From Clostridium oryzae (GTDB lineage Bacteria; Bacillota; Clostridia; Clostridiales; Clostridiaceae): DNA of 64,000 bases. Each line of letters begins with the position of its first letter. Position 1 is the first letter of the stretch. Of the stretch, positions 22,376 through 30,934 are shown piece after piece. Position numbers and translations under genes: made by a program. The notes under the pieces were generated by a model, which searched no databases, was not told the origin of the DNA, and worked only from the letters and a program-made list of their open reading frames with translations. The DNA lies in assembly GCF_002029235.1 (NCBI RefSeq), contig NZ_MZGV01000009.1, positions 55,248-119,247 on the forward strand. Direction: 5' to 3'.

Positions 22376-22778
22376 TTTTGTCAATTGTAGATAACTTTTG
22401 GATAATGTTAAGGTGCACCAATAAATAGGAGAAAAGGTAATCACTAAATGAAAAAACAGTACATCGTGTTTATGAAGAAGTTAAAGATAAATAGTAAAAT
22501 ATTTTGAAGTTTGTAAATTAAGATGTTAAGGCAACAGAAATAATAAAATGAAAGTATTATATAAAGATTAAGAGATAGGGCATAGAAAAGATTACATCAG
22601 AAGTAGGCATTTGGAGTGAGTTTAGTAATTACCCATGTCTTTGAGGGGAATTTCCGTTAAGATGGCGAATTGTTTGAGGCGCAGCCGAGTTATGAGCCAT
22701 TAGGAAATTTCCATCAAAGATGTGGTGTAATTACTTAATGAACGGAATTAGCCTACGTAGGATGTAATCTTTTTTTAT
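22376..22778 (+). repeat. Intergenic hairpin repeat, copy A
   Basis: About 400 bp, similar throughout to copy B (54291-54690) and in part to copy C (47541-47826). The left part has a 19-codon mini-ORF, then an AT-rich module (AGGCAACAGAA..., AAGAG.TAGGGCATA), then a very long nested palindrome. The outer arms GATTACATC / GATGTAATC (plus GTAGGC / GCCTAC), inner arms around TAATTAC / GTAATTA and core ATGGC / GCCAT enclose GAGGCGCAGCCGAG, and a T-run follows. It fills most of the gap between the atpC terminator and ywmB. Confidence 0.8.
22448..22507 (+). other. 19-codon mini-ORF inside repeat copy A
   Basis: ATG to TGA encodes the basic peptide MKKQYIVFMKKLKINSKIF; AGGAGAAAAGG stands 13 bp before the ATG. 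Copy B keeps the same frame, length and pattern (54359-54418). Most differences between the two change the amino acid, so it may be a chance frame; both start, stop and ribosome site are kept. Confidence 0.35.
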
Positions 22779-22918
22779 ATTCACACTTTTTTTAAATCAC
22801 TATATATTAATAATATCTTAAATACTTTTTAGCATAAATAAAAAAGACTATTTTATACAGACAGCTGCATAAAAAATGAAAATAATGGTAATAATTACAA
22901 AAGTGAAAGGCTGGGGGT

Positions 22919-23605
22919 ATGATGAATTATAGATATAAGATAGTTTTGTATTTATGCTTACTTATAATTTCCATAATGGGTAATGGCACTTTTTTTCAGA
23001 ATAATAGACTTAATTCTCGGTTAATAAATTCAGTAAGCGGAAAAATAGTTGAATCAGGTATGGAATATAGCTTGCAATTGGATGACACACAGAACATCCA
23101 TATGGATGAACTAATAAGAAATATTTATAATAAGATTTCGTGGAGCTATAGGAAGTACAGCGGAGGAGCAGAGGAAGTTGCTTATCTTGATCAAGATAAT
23201 ATACATGCAAGCATAAAGATAGTCAGAGGCAAAGACACAAAGGTATTCATTTCATTATCTGAAGAAGGGAAACAACAGCTAATAAGTAAAATAGAAAAAA
23301 AACTAGATAATTTCGTTGAAGTGAAGAACTTTAATAGTAATAGCTATAAGTACGTAAAAGTAAAATGCATGGAAAGCAGTATGATTAATTGTGAAAAAGC
23401 TATAGAAAAAACTATTAGGAATGATAATGGCAACAACATTGATCGAATAAGAATTAGTAATGGCTATAGTATAACAGCTTTGATTGGAAAAGGTCCGGTT
23501 AAGAAAATAGGAGACAAACTAATAAATCTAAATTGTGCTATTTGCAGGTATAATACAGGAACTTATCTAGTAATAGGAAGTCCTATAATTAGTATAACTT
23601 ATTAA
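22919..23605 (+). CDS. YwmB-like exported protein upstream of murA
   Basis: The 228-residue protein has an N-terminal signal or anchor helix (about 7-24, KIVLYLCLLIISIMGNGTFF) followed by an extracytoplasmic domain of about 200 residues. Its position directly before murA and spoIID is that of ywmB in B. subtilis (DUF1779), and length and topology agree. Function is not established in the family; the neighbourhood suggests a cell-wall or sporulation role. It ends 19 bp before murA and is probably in one transcript with it. GGGGGT stands 5 bases before the ATG. Confidence 0.7.
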   Translation: MMNYRYKIVLYLCLLIISIMGNGTFFQNNRLNSRLINSVSGKIVESGMEYSLQLDDTQNIHMDELIRNIYNKISWSYRKYSGGAEEVAYLDQDNIHASIKIVRGKDTKVFISLSEEGKQQLISKIEKKLDNFVEVKNFNSNSYKYVKVKCMESSMINCEKAIEKTIRNDNGNNIDRIRISNGYSITALIGKGPVKKIGDKLINLNCAICRYNTGTYLVIGSPIISITY

Positions 23606-23624
23606 CAATTTCTTGGAGGACAAT

Positions 23625-24875
23625 ATGGAAAAGATAGTAGTAAAAGGTGGATATAAATTAAGTGGAGAAGTGAATATAGATACTGCAAAGAATTCTGTTC
23701 TGCCTATAATTGCAGCAAGCATACTTTGCGGCGATAGATGCTGCATAAAAAATTCACCTAGATTAGAGGATGTTAATGTAATATGTAACCTGCTTAGATC
23801 TATGAAAGCAGATATAGAGTTTGATGGTAATGACATATATATTAATACAAGAAATATGGTGCCTATAGAACCTAATAAAGAATTGGTGGGAAAGATGAGA
23901 GCATCGTTTTTTATTATGGGTCCAATGCTAGCCAGATTTAGGAGATTTAAAACAGCATTGCCTGGAGGATGTAATATAGGCTCAAGGCCCATAGATCTTC
24001 ATTTAAAAGGCCTTGCTGCGTTAGGAGCAACAATAACTCAGGGACATGGATATGTTGAAGCTACTGCACCAAAATTAAAAGGAAATAGAGTATATCTTGA
24101 TTTTCCATCTGTTGGGGCTACAGAAAATATTTTAATGGCAGCTATATTTGCAGAAGGTGAAACCATAATTGAAAATGCAGCGGCTGAACCAGAGATAGAG
24201 GATTTAGCTGCTTTTATAAACTATATGGGCGGTAAGATAATAGGAGCAGGTACAGATACTATTAATATAATAGGCGTTAATAGTCTGCATGGAACCACAC
24301 ATACTCCTATATATGATAGAATAGAGGCAGGTACATTTATGGTAGCTGCAGCTATTACAAGAAGCAAAATAAAAATCAATGGAGTAAAACAAGAACATTT
24401 AAAACCAGTTGTTGCAAAGCTTAAAGAGTGCGGGGTTATCATGGAGACGACAGACAATGGAATTATTGTGAATGCTACAGAGGAATTATGTCCCGTTGAT
24501 ATTAAAACTATGCCATACCCAGGATTCCCTACTGATATGCAGGCACAAATGATGTCTCTTATGTGCACTGTGCCTGGAACGAGTCTAATAACTGAAACCG
24601 TGTTTGAAAATAGATTTATGCATGCATCGGAACTAAAAAGAATGGGAGCAAATATCAAAATAGACGGTAGAATAGCTATTGTAGAGGGAATAGAAAAACT
24701 TAGCGGAGCAGAAGTAAAGGCAAGTGATCTTAGAGCGGGTGCTGCATTAATTCTTGCGGGACTAGCAGCAGACGGAATTACTACTGTAAATGATATTTAT
24801 CATCTTGATAGAGGATATGTTGAAATAGAAAAAAAATTAAAAAAGCTTGGTGCTGAAATAAAAAGGACTATTTAA
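23625..24875 (+). CDS. murA: UDP-N-acetylglucosamine 1-carboxyvinyltransferase
   Basis: First committed step of peptidoglycan synthesis: transfers enolpyruvate from PEP to UDP-GlcNAc. The 416-residue protein carries the catalytic cysteine C116 in ALPGGCNIGSRPIDLH, the residue that fosfomycin alkylates. Other conserved parts are KNSVLPIIAAS (K22 region) and DLRAGAALILAGL near 370. TTGGAGGACAAT is the ribosome site for ATG 23625. By its link with ywmB and spoIID it corresponds to the second Firmicute copy (murAB/murAA naming varies). Confidence 0.96.
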   Translation: MEKIVVKGGYKLSGEVNIDTAKNSVLPIIAASILCGDRCCIKNSPRLEDVNVICNLLRSMKADIEFDGNDIYINTRNMVPIEPNKELVGKMRASFFIMGPMLARFRRFKTALPGGCNIGSRPIDLHLKGLAALGATITQGHGYVEATAPKLKGNRVYLDFPSVGATENILMAAIFAEGETIIENAAAEPEIEDLAAFINYMGGKIIGAGTDTINIIGVNSLHGTTHTPIYDRIEAGTFMVAAAITRSKIKINGVKQEHLKPVVAKLKECGVIMETTDNGIIVNATEELCPVDIKTMPYPGFPTDMQAQMMSLMCTVPGTSLITETVFENRFMHASELKRMGANIKIDGRIAIVEGIEKLSGAEVKASDLRAGAALILAGLAADGITTVNDIYHLDRGYVEIEKKLKKLGAEIKRTI

Positions 24876-25059
24876 ATTTTATAAGAGTATATTTAATATA
24901 TAATGAATTGCATAATTACAATTTAGATTTTTTACTGAAATAAAGATATATTTCTAGTAGAAAGAATAATTATAATTATGCCATTTTTTATTATCTGAAG
25001 ATATTTGATTTAGAATATATCTTCTTGTATTATTTATAAAATTGGGATGGGGTATGTAT

Positions 25060-26130
25060 ATGAGAAACGTAAATATGGTATCAATGAATACAAAATTAAA
25101 GTATGCAATTATTATTATTGTACTGATTGTTATTCTGATGCCTGTAGCAGCAATTATGACCAATATTACTGGCTACGATTCTAGTGATGTAAAGAATCTT
25201 GAAAAGGTTCAAGAGTATAAATTATCAGACAAAGATGTAAAAGCTAATGGCATAGATATAAGGCGAGATAAAATAAGAGTGTATTTGGCAAAACAAAAAA
25301 AAGTTAAAAAAATTAAAATAGAAGACTATGTTGTTGGAGTAGTATCCGGAGAGATGCCTGCAGGATTCAGCGATGAGGCCCTTAAAGCACAAGCTGTAGC
25401 AGCCAGAACCTATGCAATAGCGCATATGAAAGTAGATCAGAATATAAATAATGGGATACAAGGGGCAGATGTTACCGATACAACTAAAAATCAAGTTTAT
25501 ATCGGAAAGACTCAAAGATTAAAGTTATGGCCTAAAGCTGACAGATATAAACTTTGGAATAAAATTGTACATGCAGTTAATGCAACTAAAGGTCAGGTTC
25601 TTACCTATAGAAATAATTTAGTTATGAATCCTCAATATTTTGCTATGAGCAGTGGAAGGACGGAGAGTGCAAAAGCCGTTTTTGGCTCCAATGTACCCTA
25701 TTTAAAGAGTGTAAAAAGCTCAGGAGAAAGTAAGTTAGATAACTACAAGACTGTTAAGTTATTTACTAAGAGTAACTTATCTACAATTATAGATACAAAA
25801 TATCCTAAAGCAGACGTGAGAGAAAGTCAAATTAGTCAAGACATACATATTTTAAAAAGAAGTTCAGCTGGAGGAGTTCTAAAAATCAAACTTAGAAAAG
25901 AAACGATAAAGGGAACTGATTTTAGATTTATGTTAGGGTTAAGATCAACGAATTTTACAATAACATATGCAGGAAACGAAGTTAAGATAAAATGTATAGG
26001 TTCTGGTCATGGTGTTGGAATGAGTCAATGGGGAGCCAATATTATGGCTAAGGAGGGGAAGAACTATGAAGAAATTCTTAAGCATTATTATACTGGAGTA
26101 GAAATAAAAAAATTAGTTAATGACGATTAA
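25060..26130 (+). CDS. spoIID: Stage II sporulation protein D (peptidoglycan lytic transglycosylase)
   Basis: Part of the DMP complex that degrades septal peptidoglycan during forespore engulfment. The 356-residue protein has a single N-terminal membrane helix (about 13-35) and an external catalytic domain with the family stretch VVSGEMPAGFSDEALKAQAV, where the glutamate is the catalytic acid, followed by AARTYA. The C-terminus has GHGVGMSQWGANIMA. Several in-frame starts exist (25042 TTG, 25054 and 25060 ATG). 25060 is preferred because GGATGGGG lies at a workable distance. In B. subtilis it is made under sigma-E; no clear sigma-E promoter was identified here. Confidence 0.95.
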   Translation: MRNVNMVSMNTKLKYAIIIIVLIVILMPVAAIMTNITGYDSSDVKNLEKVQEYKLSDKDVKANGIDIRRDKIRVYLAKQKKVKKIKIEDYVVGVVSGEMPAGFSDEALKAQAVAARTYAIAHMKVDQNINNGIQGADVTDTTKNQVYIGKTQRLKLWPKADRYKLWNKIVHAVNATKGQVLTYRNNLVMNPQYFAMSSGRTESAKAVFGSNVPYLKSVKSSGESKLDNYKTVKLFTKSNLSTIIDTKYPKADVRESQISQDIHILKRSSAGGVLKIKLRKETIKGTDFRFMLGLRSTNFTITYAGNEVKIKCIGSGHGVGMSQWGANIMAKEGKNYEEILKHYYTGVEIKKLVNDD

Positions 26131-26221
26131 ATAAGAAAATAAGAAATGATGAATTAATAGTGAAGATATAAATTTAGCTGCAATAATTTCAACAAAATAT
26201 TATATAACTATGAATAAATAC

Positions 26222-26263
26222 AAACTTTCCAGAATTAATGAATTAAACCTGGAAAGTTTTTTA
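26222..26263 (+). terminator. Terminator downstream of spoIID
   Basis: Perfect stem AAACTTTCCAG / CTGGAAAGTTT with a 16-nt loop, followed by TTTTATTTT. Confidence 0.9.
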
Positions 26264-26275
26264 TTTTGTGAACTA

Positions 26276-26397
26276 CTAAAATGTAGAAATCATAATATAG
26301 AAAATAATGTTACTAAATGCATAGAGTTAGCATAAGGATGATTGATTGATGGAGGCATTTTTCAGTTGACAGAGGTCACTCATCCTATAAAAATGTC
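26276..26397 (+). repeat. Intergenic hairpin repeat, copy E
   Basis: Shares AAATGCATAGAGTTAGCATA and GGCATTTTTCAG with copy F (54115-54264), in the same order and spacing. The hairpin arms are AGGATGATTGA / TCACTCATCCT, one mismatch, but their sequence differs from the arms of copy F. Confidence 0.65.
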
Positions 26398-26439
26398 AAA
26401 TTAAGTCACAAAATAAGGAAACATTTTCATAAAAAATAT

Positions 26440-26469
26440 GTATTATTTGCCTACCTTTGGACAGACTAC
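26440..26469 (+). promoter_or_regulatory. Candidate sigma-F-type promoter of spoIIQ
   Basis: GTATTA (26440) and GGACAGACTA (26459-26468) are spaced by about 14 bp and fit the loose forespore consensus (GTATA, then GGnnAnAnT). It lies 20-45 bp before the spoIIQ start. spoIIQ is sigma-F dependent in B. subtilis; assignment here is inference. Confidence 0.4.
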
Positions 26470-26486
26470 AAAATGGAGGTGTTCAT

Positions 26487-27239
26487 ATGGATAAAAAATT
26501 ATTCAGAAAATCATCAAACTTTTTTAAGAAGGAGGGATTCTATGTAATCTTATTTGTTTGCTTATGCATAGTAGCTACTGTTGCAGTCATAGCTACAAGA
26601 AATAAATATGTTGCTGATAAAAAAGTATCAGTTGCACAGAAACAGAATTCTAAAAAGATTGCAAAGAATTCAGCGGATACCCAAAAAGTTAAGATTCCAA
26701 ATGCGCTAGAGGTGAATAAGAAATCTAATACTAAAAAAAATATATCTAATACTAAAAATAAAGGAAAGAAAAGTTCAACAGCACCTGTAGGAAAAAGTGT
26801 GGAATACAAATTTATTAGGCCTGTTATTGGAAGTAATACTGCAACAAAATATACTACTGGTCTAATTAAATGTGAAACTATAGGAACGTACAAAACTGAT
26901 AATGGTATAGAAATATCCGCTAAACTTGGAAGTAAGGTATCAGCTGTTTTAGATGGAAAAGTTACTGCTATTGGAAACGATGAAACAGAATTAGGTCAGT
27001 ACATAATAGTTGATCATCAAAATGGATTAAAAACTGTGTACGGAAATCTTAAGAATGAGATAAAACTTAAAGTTGGTGACAGAGTTAAAAGAGGAGAAGT
27101 AATTGGAGAAGTTGGAAAGACCCAAGGAAGCTACACCAATGAAAAGTATGGAGATCATCTACATTTTGAGGTAATGAAAGATGGTAAATATGTAGATCCT
27201 GCCAGATATATTTCTTATAAGACATTTAAATCCAATTAA
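26487..27239 (+). CDS. spoIIQ: Stage II sporulation protein Q, LytM/M23-domain protein
   Basis: Forespore half of the SpoIIQ-SpoIIIAH channel linking mother cell and forespore. The 250-residue protein has a membrane helix (about 17-37), a lysine-rich linker (about 40-105) and a C-terminal M23/LytM domain (about 130-240). The second zinc motif is intact (HLHFEV), but the first motif, normally HxGxD, reads DNGIE, so one zinc ligand appears to be missing and the enzyme is probably inactive, as in B. subtilis SpoIIQ. GGAGGTGTTCAT precedes ATG 26487. It lies between spoIID and spoIIID. Confidence 0.88.
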   Translation: MDKKLFRKSSNFFKKEGFYVILFVCLCIVATVAVIATRNKYVADKKVSVAQKQNSKKIAKNSADTQKVKIPNALEVNKKSNTKKNISNTKNKGKKSSTAPVGKSVEYKFIRPVIGSNTATKYTTGLIKCETIGTYKTDNGIEISAKLGSKVSAVLDGKVTAIGNDETELGQYIIVDHQNGLKTVYGNLKNEIKLKVGDRVKRGEVIGEVGKTQGSYTNEKYGDHLHFEVMKDGKYVDPARYISYKTFKSN

Positions 27240-27314
27240 TTTATTGTGTTGAAATTAAAATAACCTATGATAAATATCTTTTAGCACTAAAGGTCAAGTA
27301 AAGAGTTTTTATAA

Positions 27315-27351
27315 GTTTATACATACGCATAATTTAGGTGTATGTATAAAC
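27315..27351 (+). promoter_or_regulatory. Perfect inverted repeat between spoIIQ and spoIIID
   Basis: GTTTATACATAC pairs exactly with GTATGTATAAAC over a 13-nt loop. No T-run follows, so it is either a weak terminator for spoIIQ or an operator-like palindrome. The rest of the 27240-27520 gap is AT-rich and should hold the spoIIID promoter, which I could not identify. Confidence 0.45.
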
Positions 27352-27520
27352 TATAATAACTCATTAGCTAATATAAATGGTTATTCTTAATTGAAATATT
27401 TCGTTAAACTAACATGTTTAACTACAATGTGACAGAATATTTTGTTTCAAATATGCAGCTGTAATTTAAAAATAGCATGCTGCATATTTATAAATTATAG
27501 ATAAATAAGGAGGTAGTACG

Positions 27521-27775
27521 TTGAAGGACTACATTGAAGAGAGAGTACTTGAAGTTGCTAACTATATAATTGACTCGAAAGCAACTATAAGAAAAACTGC
27601 AAAAGTTTTTGGCGTAAGCAAAAGTACTATTCATAAAGACATGACAGAAAGATTGCCTAAAATTAATCCTATGATTGCAAAGCAAGCAAAGGTTATATTA
27701 GATATAAATAAAGCAGAGAGACATATAAGGGGTGGAAAAGCTACAAAGATGAAGTATAAAGCTATTGAAGGTTAA
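27521..27775 (+). CDS. spoIIID: Sporulation transcription factor SpoIIID
   Basis: Small DNA-binding regulator of mother-cell genes between the sigma-E and sigma-K stages. The 84-residue protein begins MKDYIEERVLEVANYI. It has a helix-turn-helix at about 24-45 (IRKTAKVFGVSKSTIHKDM) and a basic C-terminal tail (GGKATKMKYKAIEG) that also contacts DNA in the family. The start is TTG 27521 behind AAGGAGGTAGTACG, a strong ribosome site, so the weak codon is real. The following mbl/mreB gene has the same order in B. subtilis. Confidence 0.95.
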   Translation: MKDYIEERVLEVANYIIDSKATIRKTAKVFGVSKSTIHKDMTERLPKINPMIAKQAKVILDINKAERHIRGGKATKMKYKAIEG

Positions 27776-27861
27776 CGGCATTACTAGTATAATTATTAAG
27801 AGGATTTTGTAATCTTTTAGTAATTTAAATAAAATGTTGTAATGTCGGGAGTGAATTTGTA

Positions 27862-28875
27862 ATGTGGTTTTTTGGTATGGGTACAGATATTGGAATAGAT
27901 TTAGGAACGGCTACCGTTCTAGTCTACATCAAGGGTAAAGGAGTAATTTTAAAAGAGCCATCAGTTGTTGCTATTGATAAACAAACTAATAGAGTGTTAG
28001 CTGTAGGAGAAGAAGCAAGGCAGATGATAGGAAGGACTCCTGGAAATATAATTGCTATAAGACCATTAAGAGATGGTGTTATATCAGATTATGACATAAC
28101 AGAGAAAATGCTTAAACATTTTATTAGAAAGGCTTGTGGACGAAAAAAAATATCTGCACCTAGAGTGATGGCTTGTGTACCCTGTGAAGCCACAGAAGTA
28201 GAAAAGAGAGCAGTTAAAGATGCAGCAGTAAATGCCGGAGCCAAAAAAGTCTTTTTAATTGAAGAACCTTTAGCTGCAGCTATAGGGTCCGGACTTGATA
28301 TAACAAAGGCTAGCGGAAACATGATAATAGATATAGGAGGAGGTACTACAGATATAGCTGTAATATCACTTGATGGTATGGTGGTAAGATCATCTATAAA
28401 AGTAGCAGGAGACAAATTCGACGAAGCGATTATTAGGTACATAAGAAAAAAACACAAGCTTATGATTGGAGAAAGAACTGCAGAAAATTTAAAAATAAAT
28501 ATAGGTACTGCATATAAGAGAGAAGAAGATAGTTATATGGACATTAGAGGTAGAGATTTAATAACAGGTTTACCTAAAAATATAACAATAACTTCTGAAG
28601 AAATTAGTGATGCATTGTATGAAACTGTAATGGAAATTGCTGAGTGTGCCCATTCTGTATTAGAAAAGACTCCACCAGAATTGGCCGCTGATATAATGGA
28701 AAAAGGGATTGTCATGACTGGCGGAGGATCGCTTTTACATGGTCTTGATGAATTGATATCTCAAAGGACAAAAGTTCCGGTTCGTGTTGCAGATAATGCT
28801 GTATCCTGTGTAGCTATAGGAACAGGTGAGGCTTTAGAATATTTAGACATCTTAGAAACAGGCTTATATAATTAG
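27862..28875 (+). CDS. mbl: MreB/Mbl-family actin-like rod-shape protein
   Basis: Forms membrane-bound filaments that guide cell-wall elongation. The 337-residue protein has the actin-fold phosphate loops GIDLGTATVLVYIKGKG at about residues 10-26 and IIDIGGGTTDIAVISLDG at about 155-172, and the adenosine motif TGGGSLLHGLDELI near 285. Its N-terminal MWFF is the amphipathic membrane anchor seen in Gram-positive members. Position after spoIIID favours Mbl over MreB, which otherwise sits with mreC; the symbol is by synteny. Confidence 0.9.
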   Translation: MWFFGMGTDIGIDLGTATVLVYIKGKGVILKEPSVVAIDKQTNRVLAVGEEARQMIGRTPGNIIAIRPLRDGVISDYDITEKMLKHFIRKACGRKKISAPRVMACVPCEATEVEKRAVKDAAVNAGAKKVFLIEEPLAAAIGSGLDITKASGNMIIDIGGGTTDIAVISLDGMVVRSSIKVAGDKFDEAIIRYIRKKHKLMIGERTAENLKINIGTAYKREEDSYMDIRGRDLITGLPKNITITSEEISDALYETVMEIAECAHSVLEKTPPELAADIMEKGIVMTGGGSLLHGLDELISQRTKVPVRVADNAVSCVAIGTGEALEYLDILETGLYN

Positions 28876-28911
28876 CTATAAATTGAATACTTGTAAAATA
28901 AATTATATGAG

Positions 28912-28948
28912 TAAAGGTGAATTTTCATTCACCTTTATTTTTTTTTAC
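28912..28948 (+). terminator. Terminator downstream of mbl
   Basis: AAAGGTGAA / TTCACCTTT with a short loop TTTTCA, followed by a run of nine T with one A. Confidence 0.9.
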
Positions 28949-29004
28949 TCTTTAGGAAACACCTTTCAAACGAGCATTCATAGGAATAAATACTATAATT
29001 AAAC

Positions 29005-29529
29005 TTAGTTTGAGCTCATATTTACAGCATAAAAAAGAGCATCTACTATTACTTTTGATATATTTATGATCAAATCCAGTCTAATGGATCGATTTGAAAA
29101 AAGTTCATTATTTTCAATTGTATCAACTATGCCTATTATGGATATCTCACCGACTAATGGAAGTGATTTACCAACACCTTTGCCAGGATGAATAGGATAA
29201 TTGCGTATTTGAATTTCACCTATGGAATCGGTATCTCCTAGGCATGCGTCTATTCCTATTAAATTAGCTTTGGGATGCATATGATTTATCTGAGAAAGTT
29301 CTTTTTTTAGATTCAAAGCATGTATTGGTTTTGATATTGTTCCATAAACAGGTAAAGGGAAATGTTTTTCTTGTAAAAGGGTTCCAACCATTGGACCTAA
29401 ACAATCACCTATACATCTATCTGTACCAATACAAACAATAACACTATCTTTGTCTAAATGTTGTTTTAAGAAAAATGCTAACTCATAATAGGCAAGAGAA
29501 TCTTTGTAGTGAACTTTAACCTTATTCAA
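29005..29529 (-). CDS. yyaC: Spore protease YyaC (GPR-related, DUF1256)
   Basis: The 174-residue protein belongs to the YyaC family of sporulation proteins, distantly related to the germination protease. The hallmark stretch is VCIGTDRCIGDCLGPMVGTL at about residues 32-51, then LIGIDACLGDTDSIGEI and KGVGKSLPLVGEISI. It is found only in spore formers. The start is TTG, with GGGGGTG seven bases upstream. It is transcribed towards mbl, and the two share the region 28876-29004, which has a terminator mainly for mbl. Confidence 0.88.
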   Translation of the reverse strand: MNKVKVHYKDSLAYYELAFFLKQHLDKDSVIVCIGTDRCIGDCLGPMVGTLLQEKHFPLPVYGTISKPIHALNLKKELSQINHMHPKANLIGIDACLGDTDSIGEIQIRNYPIHPGKGVGKSLPLVGEISIIGIVDTIENNELFSNRSIRLDLIINISKVIVDALFYAVNMSSN

Positions 29530-29676
29530 GTGATAACACCCCCTATATATATATATGAGATGTAGTAGTCTTTATTAACTAAATTTTTAGTGTATTCTAA
29601 GAATAAAAAAATGGATAATGCGAAAGAATTGAAATATAGAAGATTTATATCAAAGCTTATAAATGGAGGTTTGATT

Positions 29677-30291
29677 TTGAGAAGAAAAATATACTCATTT
29701 TTAATAATAATATATACTTTATTAACGGTCTTGATAATAAGCTGTTACAAACCAGATAAGGTTAAATTACCTAAACAGGATAATTATAAAGGATATAGTG
29801 TAAAACCAAATAACAAGAATAAGCCTGTAATTATAAAAGATAAAATTACAAAAAGAAATCTCGAAGAGACTAAAACTAAAACAAAAATTAAGACAAAAGT
29901 GAAAAAAAACAAAACAGCTATAAGAAAAAATCAAAAAAAGTATAAAAAAATATCAGAAAGTAAAAAAAAATATGATAATATGTTTACGACTACTCAAAAA
30001 AGTGAAGAGTATCCTGATAGTACTGCTGTTTTTAAAGTAAGCATTTATAATATACAAAAAGAGATTAGTTTTGCTGATAAACTCAAAATAATTTCGATAG
30101 TTCAGGGAATATCCCCTCAAGATTATAGTAAAGTATACGGATATTTACAGGATGAGGATGCTGTTGAAGCTATAATTAAGACATTTAAACTATTAAAGAA
30201 AAGATTGAGTGATGGTCAATATAATAAATTACAACAAGTTGCATCAAAGTATATAAATATGGATAAACTAAAGAATTATATAGAAAAATAA
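29677..30291 (+). CDS. Putative lipoprotein of unknown function, lysine-rich
   Basis: From TTG 29677 the 204-residue product starts MRRKIYSFLIIIYTLL and reaches the lipobox LIISC at about residue 22, so a lipoprotein is inferred. A disordered, lysine- and threonine-rich linker (about 25-115) follows. A helical C-terminal domain (about 125-204) resembles small clostridial domains found beside sporulation genes (FADKLKIISIVQGISPQDYSKV). GGAGGT at 29665-29670 fits this start; the frame is open to 29590 without a ribosome site. It is divergent from yyaC. I do not recognise the family. Confidence 0.7.
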   Translation: MRRKIYSFLIIIYTLLTVLIISCYKPDKVKLPKQDNYKGYSVKPNNKNKPVIIKDKITKRNLEETKTKTKIKTKVKKNKTAIRKNQKKYKKISESKKKYDNMFTTTQKSEEYPDSTAVFKVSIYNIQKEISFADKLKIISIVQGISPQDYSKVYGYLQDEDAVEAIIKTFKLLKKRLSDGQYNKLQQVASKYINMDKLKNYIEK

Positions 30292-30379
30292 AAAATATAA
30301 ATAGTGGGTTAAATAAGAGAAAAACGTATTTATGTCGAGTATTATTATGATAATCAGCCTATATGATATATGTTAATGG

Positions 30380-30408
30380 TTGAATTACTATGTAGTTCTA
30401 TGTATACT
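30380..30408 (+). promoter_or_regulatory. Promoter of the tRNA operon
   Basis: TTGAAT (30380-30385), a 17-bp spacer and TATACT (30403-30408) precede the first tRNA by about 40 bp. A small hairpin CTGCG / CGCAG at 30421-30436 lies in the leader. Confidence 0.65.
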
Positions 30409-30448
30409 ATATTTTGTCGACTGCGGGGAAACGCAGTTAAAGATAAAT

Positions 30449-30520
30449 GCTGGCATGGCTCAACGGTAGAGCAGCTGACTTGTAATCAGCAGGTTGTAGG
30501 TTCGATTCCTATTGCCAGCT
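30449..30520 (+). tRNA. tRNA-Thr (TGT), copy 1
   Basis: Acceptor arms GCTGGCA / TGCCAGC, anticodon loop CTTGTAA (anticodon TGT), T-loop TTCGATT. The 3' CCA is not encoded (TTCA follows). Identical in its body to copy 2 at 30711. Confidence 0.97.
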
Positions 30521-30526
30521 TCATAT

Positions 30527-30608
30527 GGAGGAATTCCCGAGCGGCCAAAGGGGGCAGACTGTAAATCTGTTGTCACCGACTTCGATGGTTCGAATCCATC
30601 TTCCTCCA
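30527..30608 (+). tRNA. tRNA-Tyr (GTA), copy 1
   Basis: Acceptor arms GGAGGAA / TTCCTCC, anticodon loop CTGTAAA (anticodon GTA) and a long variable arm (about TTGTCACCGACTTCGA), which makes it a class II tRNA. CCA is not encoded. Identical to copy 2 at 30789. Confidence 0.97.
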
Positions 30609-30618
30609 TCTAAATTAT

Positions 30619-30694
30619 GGGCGCATAGCTCAGCTGGGAGAGCATCTGCCTTACAAGCAGAGGGTCACAGGTTCGAGCCCTGTTGTGCCCACCA
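30619..30694 (+). tRNA. tRNA-Val (TAC)
   Basis: Acceptor arms GGGCGCA / TGTGCCC, anticodon loop CTTACAA (anticodon TAC), T-loop TTCGAGC; CCA is encoded at 30692-30694. It stands between the two Thr-Tyr pairs. Confidence 0.97.
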
Positions 30695-30710
30695 TAATTT
30701 AATATAATAC

Positions 30711-30785
30711 GCTGGCATGGCTCAACGGTAGAGCAGCTGACTTGTAATCAGCAGGTTGTAGGTTCGATTCCTATTGCCAGCTCCA
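30711..30785 (+). tRNA. tRNA-Thr (TGT), copy 2
   Basis: Same body as copy 1 at 30449, but here CCA is encoded (30783-30785). The pair of copies shows a recent tandem duplication of the Thr-Tyr unit. Confidence 0.97.
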
Positions 30786-30788
30786 TTC

Positions 30789-30870
30789 GGAGGAATTCCC
30801 GAGCGGCCAAAGGGGGCAGACTGTAAATCTGTTGTCACCGACTTCGATGGTTCGAATCCATCTTCCTCCA
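30789..30870 (+). tRNA. tRNA-Tyr (GTA), copy 2
   Basis: Body identical to copy 1 at 30527; CCA is not encoded. Last gene of the tRNA operon. Confidence 0.97.
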
Positions 30871-30875
30871 TACTA

Positions 30876-30908
30876 AAGGTATCTATACGATGTATAGGTA
30901 CTTTTTTT
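30876..30908 (+). terminator. Terminator of the tRNA operon
   Basis: GGTATCTATAC / GTATAGGTAC arms with loop GAT and a run of seven T. The A/C difference near the base leaves a stem of nine pairs. Confidence 0.85.
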
Positions 30909-30934
30909 AGTCTTAAGGAAATTATGTGTTTTAC

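Noticed and set aside
22376..22778. Repeats A/B as insertion sequences or a CRISPR array
   Set aside because: There is no transposase frame, no target duplication that I can see and no regularly spaced short direct repeats; they are palindromic elements.
29590..29676. Longer N-terminus for the lysine-rich lipoprotein
   Set aside because: The extra 29 codons have no ribosome site and would bury the signal peptide; GGAGGT fits the TTG at 29677.
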